NCBI RefSeq assembly: GCF_002994745.2
Contig: NC_037093.1
Span: forward strand, 47,038,384-47,102,383
Reading direction: 5' to 3'
From: Rosa chinensis
Taxonomy: Eukaryota; Streptophyta; Magnoliopsida; Rosales; Rosaceae
DNA length: 64,000 nucleotides
In this document: in pieces, positions 56,113 through 64,000 of the stretch
How the letters are laid out: the number at the start of each line of letters is the position of its first letter
Position numbering within the stretch: the stretch's first letter is position 1
The notes under the pieces: model-generated
Databases searched by the model: none
Told to the model about the DNA's origin: nothing
What the model saw: the letters and a program-made list of their open reading frames with translations, nothing else
Position numbers and translations under genes: made by a program

Positions 56113-59100
56113 TCAGCCAACACACTTTTCTGTAAAATAAAGAAAAGAATAGCAATGCACACCTTTTTCAACATCTTCAAGCCAGGCCATTTCCTCGGGA
56201 GTAGGCACATAAGCCAAGCTAGTAATGCTATCACTTTTCAGCCATTTTTGGAGGCAAATGAGTGCTTCAACTAATTTTGGAGTCAAAGAACTCCAATGTG
56301 GGTCAATAACTCTCTTCGCTGTGTTGAAACTCGACTCACTAGCCACTGTACTAACTTGAACAGCTAGAACATCTTTAGCTACAGCTGCCAGGTTAGGGTA
56401 TTTTGATCCATTCAACCTCCACCAAGCCAAAAGATTGAATTCAAATTTCTCACCTTTTGGTGGCTTTTCTATAGGATCCAAAAGATATCGGTCAACCTCA
56501 TTTCCCACCACAACAGCATCACCATCTTCAAGTATTTTATCCCAGTCTGCTAACATGTCTGCTACCTTTCCAGAAACCTTTTTGTGACTGTAACGACTGC
56601 TGCTGCCCCTAGAAACAGCAGATGATGCACTTTTACTTTTTTGTGAGCTTGAACAGCCATTGGAGGTAGCATACAAGTATGTTAGAGCCACCACAAGTTC
56701 CTTAACTACATTAGATATCCTCTTCACCTCCCCGGCTTCAAAACACAGTATCATTGTGCATACTCTTTCGACATTAAGTAGTTTATACCTTGGATCCAGC
56801 ACTAATGCAACCAAAAAGAGTTGGTTAATGTCATCGATGGATGCAAAGTATTTCGTATACTTGGCCCTCATCTTTTGTGACATTGCAAACAAAACCCTTT
56901 CAGCCTCACTTCCACCAGGCCTATAAGGTTGGCAAAACAGTTCCGTTGGAGGCCCTACCCTCTTCCTAGACACTTTGGACTTTGTTTGCACCTCCACATA
57001 ATCACCCTCTTCACCTAGTTCATCATCAGGAACCTCATCTTCAATAAAATAACTCTTATACTTAGAGTCTTCATCGTCGGCCAGCATAACAAATGCTTCT
57101 TTGAGCTCCAATGCAGTGTCCAACATAATATAGGTGGAATTCCACCTTGTTGGCACATCCAAGACACATATTTTTTTGCAATCAACATCTTCACTTTCAA
57201 CACAGGCCTTGAAACTATCTAATCTAGCATATGAACTTCTTACGTATCGAACTGCATTCCTAATAGAAGCCACATAATTATCCAGCAAGTGAAGGCCAGA
57301 CCTCACAATTATGTTAACTATGTGAGCTAAACATTTGACATGTAAAAGCTTCCCCCCAAAAATATGTCCTTTCTCCGAATTGTTCAATTTTTTCCTAATG
57401 TAGTCAATGGCCACCTTGTTTGCCGAAGCATTATCGACAGAAATAGTGAGAACCCTTTCTATGTTCCAGTTTCTCAAACAAGACTCGAGTTTTTTTCCTA
57501 TTGTAAGTCCTTGGTGATTTTGAATTACACAAAAATTAAGGATCCTCTTAGCGTTTTCCACCCATTATCTATTAAATGGGCAGTTAAGACCATGTAATTT
57601 ATGTTCTGCACTGACGTCCAAGTATCGGTGGTCAAACATACACAATGACCTGCTAATTCCCTCTTCAACTCTTCCTTCTTAGAAGCATACATCCTTAAGA
57701 AATTCTTCACTATCACTTTCCTACATGGCATTTTCCACTTCGGAACCGCTACACTACAAAAGTATTTGAATCCTGGTCTTTCTACAGCACTAAAAGGGAG
57801 CTTATCCATCACTACCATTACAGTTGCAGCTTTAGTGCATACTTCCTTACTCCAATGCCTAACTACTACAGTAGGATCATCCAAACCATCACTACCCAAA
57901 ACAATCTGCCCATTTGCTAAATCAGCCCTCCCCAGATACCCCTTATATATCTGCTCTATGTGTTTCATCAATGAGCTAGTACCATTACTACTTGAATTAG
58001 CTGCAAGATGAGTAGGATAATACTTACATTGTGCTCTAGTGGTGTGACCAACAACCTCCTCCTTTCCATCGATAATCTCGATCAGAGAGCGGTCTTCCTT
58101 TGTGAAATGTCTACACACCCAGCTTCGTTCCCTTGAAGTTGCACCTTTCTTCTCAGCCCTTTTTCTCTTTGCATCTTTCTGTTTAGTGTTGGGACTTTGT
58201 GAGGCTGCATGACAGGACCCGCCCCAGATTTCACCCTGAAATCCGAGGTGGCCCTGCGGGGCCTACCTTAGAGATAACTCTACCGAGAACTGGCCGAGTC
58301 ACCCCTAAAGTGGACTACCCAAAACATTAACCCACAATAGATCAGAGCCAAACGAAGACGTGCGGAAGCTATTCGTCAACTATGCCTCGAACCATGTACG
58401 CCCGACCTCAACTAATAGCGCCTGCAAACTGGGCATTAGAAACCGAAAGGCCCAGGGGAAAGTAGACGAAAAACGTTAGTGTGAGTGGACAAAAATAAAC
58501 CATTAAAAAGAAAAAGGATTTCATACTTTCCCACATTTATTCTCTTAAAAATCTGATGCATGCACAATAAGAAAACACATTTAGCTTTAAATCAAAGGAT
58601 TTCAAAACGACAAACCGACTAGCCTCGCTAGTCACAACATTCGAAAAATATATTGTAAAACCAAAATCTCGTTTCTCAAGAAGATAAGACTAGCCGCGCT
58701 GGCAACAGTGAAAATCGGACTAGCCCCGCTAGTCAAACAACGATAAGATATGGGGAAGAAGTATCACCATACGAAAGAAGGGAGCCTCCCAGGCTCGGGT
58801 CAGAGTGTCCCACACTCTGGAGCATCCCATGCTCCGCTCTACTCACCCACAAACACATAGTAATCAGGGAGGAGTACTAATAGGCTAGCTAGCAATAAAA
58901 TATAGCGACCCAGGTATGGTGGGTAAAAACCATTCAAATCTAGTAAATCTATAAGGCTTCCCCATAAGTCCTGCGAATAAAGTACACGGGTACGATTCCC
59001 AACCGTACCCGAAAATTCTTGTAAAAAGTCACATAAATCAACAGCGTGTCCCACACGCTAAAAGGATAATTAGATCAATCGTTTCCTCGACAAAATTCCA

Positions 59101-60679
59101 TTTTCGAAAACCCTTCAAAATTCTCAAATCAACGAATAAAAAAAATACCATATTTAAATCCGAAAACAATTCATTCCCGAAATCACTTTATAATATTTCA
59201 TAAATCTCAAAACCCAATCAAATCCGAAATCACTTTATAATCCGAAAACCAAAATCACTATCGATAGCAAATCATCATATGCTCAAAATATAAAAGATGA
59301 TAATTAAATAAAGCATTACTTTAGAGAAATAAATGCATGCATCAATATTCAAAATCAAACTTCCACTCACAGTACTGGTTGGCGACCACGCAAACGAGTT
59401 CCTTCGTCAAGCGGTAGCTCGATATATCGTCCTGTACACAAGTACACTTCCATAAACGACAATTCAAATAAATAATTACGAACCTAAACGAAACCCGAAA
59501 ATCCCTATCTCCATTACTTCTCAAATTCAACCCCAATCACACCCATAACACCAATTCCTCGATTTTCATATTCCACAACGAAAACGAGGAAAATCCGACG
59601 GCCGGACTTCCCACAATTCAATCACAAAACTCCGAACTTCGGAAAATCACAAACAATTCCAAACTCCTCCAAAATTCACCAAAGTTCACATACAAGCTCT
59701 ACAACATTTATAGGATTTAATGGGCTAAAAACTAGAATCAAAACACTGCCCTACATGCTGCAGCCGCCGCCACCGCCACCAGCTTCGATGGCCACCAAAT
59801 TTTGGTAGCACCACCTACTCAACAATCCAAGCATTTTTCACAACTACAACAAGTTCCCATTTTACCTGTAAGTGATCAAAATTGGCCGGTGAAGTTTTTC
59901 CAGAAAAACCCAAGAACCCTAGGATTTGAAATGGTCGATTCGACCTCCACACTATAAATCGTGGCTCAAGGCTAGGGACAGAATGATCCTTGGCAAAAAC
60001 CGAACCTTCGACGCCAGTTTGGTGGCCGGAGACGGCCGGAATCGCCGAAAATCGATGAAAGTTCTGATCGGCTACAGTGAACTTCACGGCTCAAAATCGA
60101 GCTCCTCCGGCCGAATCACTACAAAACACCACCATAGATGTGACAAGGGGGAAGAGGCGAGCTTGCCGGTGCCCGGATTCCTTCGTGGGTCGGCCGGAGA
60201 AGGAAGAAATCGGAGGAGGAAGAATCGGACCGAATAGGAGAAAATGATTGGGGAAGAAGAGAGAGAAAACTGGGTAGGTTTCCAAAAATGACAACTTACC
60301 ATAATAACTTTCTATATTTATAGAAAGTTACTGTGAACAGTAACTTTTACATTTTCGGCCATAACTTTCACATACGAACTCCGATTTTTACGTACTGTAT
60401 ATGCACGCACTCGGTTTAACGTCCTCTACAACTTTCATGAAGAACATTTTCTCAAATTTTGATCCAAACAAAAAGTCAACTTTTAGGGCCACTAAAAGTA
60501 TCAAAACAAAGTAAAAAGTGAAAGTAAGTGTCGTTTACCGTCTGAATGACTAATAAACGGGTAAATTGAGATATGGGACGTTACACTGCAGCTTGAATTT
60601 CTTCAGCAGGAGCTGTAAGACTGCTATGGATAATCTCATTTCTAGCAGCAGGGCTTGATTGACTTGAATCTGAACTCAT
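56113..60679 (-). pseudogene. hAT transposase, broken
   Basis: The start is the ATG at 60679 (MSSDSSQSSPAARNE). Coding runs to 60586, is interrupted by the solo LTR 58210-60585, and continues in the same frame from 58209. A BED-like zinc-finger region follows (SRERSWVCRHF...QCKYYPTHL...LMKHI), but the second cysteine of its CxxC pair reads Tyr. The DDE-type aspartates appear in LTTDTWTS and SVDNASAN. A one-base-type frameshift lies at about 57560, between IDNGWK and AKRILNFC. The C-terminal hAT dimerisation region includes FNLLAWWRLNGSKYPNLA and STVASESSFNTAKRV. The frame ends at 56113, but a GT at AAAAG|GTGTGC and an acceptor TTTTCAG near 56072 could add a Lys/Arg-rich tail. Terminal repeats show it is a transposon, not a domesticated gene. 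Confidence 0.9.
58210..60585 (-). mobile_element. Solo LTR, 2.4 kb, inside the hAT transposase
   Basis: The minus strand begins TGTAACGTCCCATATCTCAA and ends GGTCCTGTCA, 2376 bp. CTGCA is duplicated at 58205-58209 and 60586-60590. The first 250 bp shares the GTTGTAGAGGACGTTAAACCG and CGGAGTTCGTATGTGAAAGTTATGGCC blocks with the other solo LTRs but is the most diverged. Confidence 0.88.
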
Positions 60680-61455
60680 GTATTCAATGAATCCAATCAA
60701 TCAGGAATTGGGTGTTTTTTGATCGAAGAAGGATGAACAACTGAACAAGAATTGAATCAAAATATAGGATAGGAATTGGGTGTTTTTTTATCTGAATCGA
60801 AGAATAGGAATTGGGATTTTTTTGTCCTGAATCGAGGTTCAATCCTCGATTAAACTGAATCTGTGAATCAATGAATGTTTGAATCAACTTGAAATCTTGA
60901 ATCGGTGTGGCTGAAAGCAGAGAAGAGTTTTACTCTTTTAGGGAAGCGGTTGAAAGCAGAAACTCAGAAAGTGAGAAAAGGGTCGAGGGCTTTTAGGTTT
61001 AACCTTGTATAATACTATAATGTATACTTGTTGACATGTACGTGTTCTACCTGTTTCATGACAGTTAATAAAAGAAGGAACCGTAACCGAACGAAAAGAG
61101 AACAAACGGTTCGGTTTTTAACAAAATGCGGTATTTGTTTTCAAGGAATCGAACCGAACTGGTGTTTTCGGTTAGACTCGATTCGGTTCTGCCGGTTCTC
61201 AGGTCTAAAGTCCCAGGCCTACCAGTTGCTCCGAGGGTTTCTTATTCTGCTTCAAAGTTCCTAGGTTTTTGTTTGGAATAATGGAGCGTGAATTTTTTTA
61301 AAGGTGGGTGTACTGGGGGTATACTGAGTTCTTATTCTTGTTTAGAATAGGAGTTTTAAAGTGCTTTAAGGAATGATTCTTTCTGTCAACCCCATAGGGG
61401 TGTTTCGTTTTTGTACTACTTGCTGAATTATATAATGGGCTGACCACCTCTTTTC

Positions 61456-61610
61456 ATCAAAAGTTTATGAAATATAATCTTGTTGAAGAAAGTAGATGGA
61501 TTAGTTGTAAGATTATGAAATATAATCTTGTGATATTTGGCAATCCATCTTCTTCCTTTAACTTGCACAATGTTATACAGCAGTCAAAAATTTCCATTAA
61601 TTTTTTGGGA
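61456..61610. repeat. Short tandem duplication next to the retroposon end
   Basis: TTATGAAATATAATCTTGT occurs at about 61466 and 61514, 48 bp apart. It may be target-site or local duplication. Confidence 0.5.
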
Positions 61611-63419
61611 AAAAGGCACAGACAGTGTCTGGACACTCCGAGGACTGTCAAAATGATACCTGAACTTTCAAATGTATCAAAGTGATACCTGGACTTCTAA
61701 TTTGTTGTCAACGTAGTACCTATGGGGACTTTCGATCACGGGTCCATCAGTTTGACTCGTGACCCCCAAAAATAGGGCTAAATGGACTTTTTACTCACAT
61801 TAGTCCCAAAACTCGATGAAAACTTCGATTCCCTCCAAACCAAGTACACTTGCACACAGAAGTCGACCTAAATCATACCCGAACACCCACTCCTCCCAAA
61901 CCCAAAAGTCGACAAAAGTGAATCAACCAGGCTGGAAAGGATTCGATTCCATTGGATTCCCGACAAAAAGTGATCGATGGAGAAGATGTGGAGGTTTTTC
62001 AGAGAATCTGGACCAAGACGCAAAGATAGTAAGTCTCACTTTCATCTCCTTCCTTGACAGAACAGTGTCGGACCTGGTAAAAAACGTGTTTTACAGAGAA
62101 TCTGAGTCCAGATTAGGGTAAATAAAGATTAGGGTTTTGATTAGCTTTTGATTAAGATGCAATGGTTTTTTAGGGTTTCGGGATTTGGGGTGAATTTTTA
62201 AACTTCAAATTGGGAGTGGTCCATGTATTCTATTCCCTCTATTTGTCGTTTTGCATTGGAATCTTGAAGTTTGAATTTCCAGAACAGTTTTTTAATCTTC
62301 TAATTACATGAACTGTGAAATTATAGGCATTTATAGATGAGCTATTTCTGGGTTTTCTGCCAATATGCAAGGGTTAGGCTTTAAGTATGCATTTTCGATT
62401 CGATTAGAAGTGGATTTTTAAGCTTTCTGCTTTTTTATTTGGTTTTCAGTTCCAGAGGATTTATACACCAGGGAAATACACCATGGTGGTTATTTTGACA
62501 AGATGCCTGATGGTAGGAAGAAGTACAAAGTAGCGAGGTTCAACAAGGATGGTGGGAGAATTTGGCTAGATGGTCTAGATCTAGATAAGATTGCATGGAC
62601 AGAGTTTGGGAACATAGCATGGGATCCAGGATACAGGGAGAAGCCTATATCATACTACTTCAAGCTGCCTAGGGCACTCTGCGATGAGGGTTGGATGCCG
62701 ATCAGGAATGATGCTGATGCACTTGAAATGGTGAAGCTTATTCCTCTGAAGACAAGGCAGATTAGTGTCTTCATAACTGGTGGTGGTAGGAGGAGAAAAA
62801 GGAGGCTGAAGAGGATGATTTGAGACCTGTTGATCTAGATTGGGAGAATCCTCTTAATAGGATGACAGCAGCAGAGAAAGCAAAGGCAGAACAAGATGCT
62901 AACATTTTTGGAAGTAAGCTAAATAGGCCAAGTGTGGGGGGTTCTGGTTCTAGTAGAGTTAATGTGGTTGGTGAAGGAAGCAGGCTGATGGAAGGGGCAG
63001 ATGGTGTCATCAATTTAGACTCAGATAGTGATGTGGATGGCAGGGTGGAGGAGCAGCAGGCAAGTCAAAGTACCTTTAATGGTCTTAGTGACTTGGTGCC
63101 CGATTTGTTTACTAGTCAAGGAGAAGGAAGTCACATGGGGCAGGGGCAGAATTGTAACAATGGGCAAGGAGGAGGGTCTGAAGGGGTATTCGGGGTATTT
63201 AGTGGATTTTACAACACATTCATTAGGAGCCCTAGGGAGAAACATGTAGTGAAGAGGCCGTGGGAGGGTAAGAAACTGAAGTTTTCTAAAGGGACAACTG
63301 AAGAAATAGATCTAGCAAAGAAGTCAAGTGTGGAAGCTGCTCAAGCATCTCAATTTGAACCAACTGAGGTTGAAGCTACAGAAGTGGTCCAAGATCAGGC
63401 AGAGCAAAGGCCAATTGAA

Positions 63420-63615
63420 GTTGAAGCTCACCCAACTGAACAAGCAGCCGAAGCTCACCCAACTGAACAAGCAGCTGAAGCAAGGCCTGCAGTTGAAGAA
63501 CCAACTGAAGCAAGGCCTGAACCAGTTGAAGAACCAGCTGAAGTAAGGCCTGAACCAGTTCAAGAAGCAGCTGAACCAAGGCCTGAACCAGTTCAACAAG
63601 CAGCTGAACCAAGAA
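63420..63615 (+). repeat. Degenerate Pro/Glu-rich peptide repeat
   Basis: AHPTEQAAE occurs twice, then EARPAVEEPTEARPEPVEEP and further RPEPV(E/Q)(E/Q)(P/A)AE units, a period of about 11 residues. The DNA is correspondingly repetitive. Confidence 0.85.
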
Positions 63616-63674
63616 GAGAAGTAGGTGGCAAACAGGGGAGCAAGAATAGGAGGTTTAGTTAGGCTGAGAAGGCC

Positions 63675-63795
63675 AAGAAGGTTGTTGAACCAACTGCATC
63701 CAAAAAGAAGGGCAAGAAGGTTGCTGAACCAGCTGCATCCGAAAAGAAAGGCAAGCAGGTTGCTGGAGGAGCTGCATCCAAAAAGAAGGGGAGAC
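63675..63795 (+). repeat. Lysine-rich 14-residue peptide repeat
   Basis: Three units of EP(T/A)AS(K/E)KKGK(K/Q)VA lie after the in-frame TAG, each 42 bp, suggesting a former nuclear-targeting tail. Confidence 0.8.
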
Positions 63796-64000
63796 AAACA
63801 AAGGAGGCAAGGTATAAGACCAGAAGCAAAGGGGAGAAGGTCTATGAGTTTGAAGAGGACAGTGACTCAAGTTCAAGAGGTTCTGATTTTTACATTGACT
63901 CAGACTACGACCTGTTGATTCTGAAGATGATGTCCAGTTTGAAGAAAATGTGTCCAATCCGAGAGTTGTGGAAGAGTTTGAAGAAATGGGCTTCAGAGGG

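Larger units (their letters stand above)
54922..61221 (-). mobile_element. hAT transposon, complete ends, inactive
   Basis: Terminal inverted repeats TAGGCCTGGGA at 54922-54932 and 61211-61221 are perfect. The 8-bp duplication CCAGTTGC lies at 54914-54921 and 61222-61229, as hAT requires. Subterminal regions are rich in GGTTCGGTT/AACCGAACC motifs on both sides, likely transposase binding sites. It encodes a minus-strand transposase broken by a frameshift and by a solo LTR; without the LTR the element is about 3.9 kb. Confidence 0.95.
54640..61455 (+). mobile_element. LINE-like retroposon interrupted by a hAT element
   Basis: The left part 54640-54921 and right part 61222-61455 read continuously across the hAT target duplication. 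They match the retroposon at 30288-31390: TTTTGTTAGGTCGCAAA on the left, GGTGGGTGTACTGGGGGT and GGGGTGTTTCGTTTTTGTACTACTTGCTGAAT on the right. Ends in TTTTCATCAAAA. Start not exactly defined. Confidence 0.6.
61610..64000 (+). mobile_element. Mutator-like element, left part only
   Basis: Begins near GGGAAAAAGGCACAGAC. The first 200 bp (TGTCAAAATGATACCTGAACTTTC, GTATCAAAGTGATACCTGGACTTC and the CATCAGTTTGACTCGTGACCCCC-type blocks) has the style of plant MULE terminal repeats. A broken gene with a PB1-like domain follows. The right terminus and target duplication lie outside the window. Confidence 0.55.
61977..64000 (+). pseudogene. PB1-like-domain protein of MULE type, broken and cut by the window edge
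   Basis: Exon 1 is probably 61977-62028 (MEKMWRFFRESGPRRKD, donor ATA|GTAAGTCT). Exon 2 starts at 62450 (acceptor GGTTTTCAG) and joins in frame. Residues then read EIHHGGYFDKMPDGRKKY and continue through YYFKLPRALCDEGWMPIRND to ISVFITGG, the pattern of the plant PB1-like domain at the N-terminus of many MULE transposases. A frameshift near 62787 breaks into an acidic EEKKEAEEDDLRPVDLDWENP frame. TAG at 63660 and another shift near 63905 follow. Between are two tandem peptide repeats. No MULE catalytic domain is reached. Confidence 0.7.

Noticed and set aside
56113..57561. A domesticated host hAT-like gene
   Set aside because: Perfect terminal repeats, an 8-bp duplication and a frameshift show an ordinary dead transposon.
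63324..63797. Minus-strand Leu/Phe/Trp-rich frame of 157 residues
   Set aside because: It is the mirror of the Pro/Glu repeat of the plus-strand MULE gene.

Overview
This window is plant nuclear DNA, almost certainly from a eudicot; a Rosaceae-like source is a guess. It is AT-rich and packed with plant LTR retrotransposons, hAT and Mutator-like DNA transposons, foldback MITEs, LINE-like retroposons and a tRNA-derived SINE. The only host gene family I recognise is cytochrome P450 of the CYP82 type. I found no rRNA or functional tRNA gene, no CRISPR array and no bacterial feature.

Layout. 1-4338: a Copia element on the minus strand, cut by the left edge and inserted in a foldback element (4339-4730). 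5092-5497: a complete foldback element in a TA tract. 5657-7886 (minus): the one intact-looking host gene, a two-exon CYP82 P450 (530 aa). 9187-14330: a decayed Copia element with both LTRs. 15626-19485 (plus): a young, internally deleted Copia element. 19486-24070: remains of a shredded CYP82 copy, interrupted by a MULE-type MITE, a second MITE, a TRIM-like retrotransposon and retroposons. 25491-27936: a solo LTR. 28.2-31.4 kb: stacked LINE-like retroposons. 31672-34599 (plus): a CYP82 pseudogene broken by a 628-bp retrotransposon piece and a 17-bp duplication. 34662-41822 (minus): a Copia element inserted just past that gene's AATAAA. 42563-46495 (plus): a third dead CYP82 copy, split by a MITE that itself carries a solo LTR. 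47122-49873: a solo LTR in the opposite orientation, followed by a GC-rich foldback. 51882-53220: a non-autonomous MULE with a 112-bp AG tract. 54922-61221: a complete but dead hAT element containing a solo LTR. About 61610 to the end: the left part of a MULE with a broken PB1-like-domain gene.

How it fits together. This reads as a tandem CYP82 cluster in which one gene survives and at least three copies were destroyed by transposons. Target-site duplications give a clear nesting order at several places. The most interesting signal I found is in the three related Copia elements at 1-4338, 9187-14330 and 34662-41822. Directly against the 5' LTR each carries not the usual 3'-end initiator-Met primer site but a sequence matching the anticodon arm of tRNA-Ile. 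The base opposite wobble position 34 is the one expected if inosine was copied. This suggests priming by a tRNA-Ile half-molecule.
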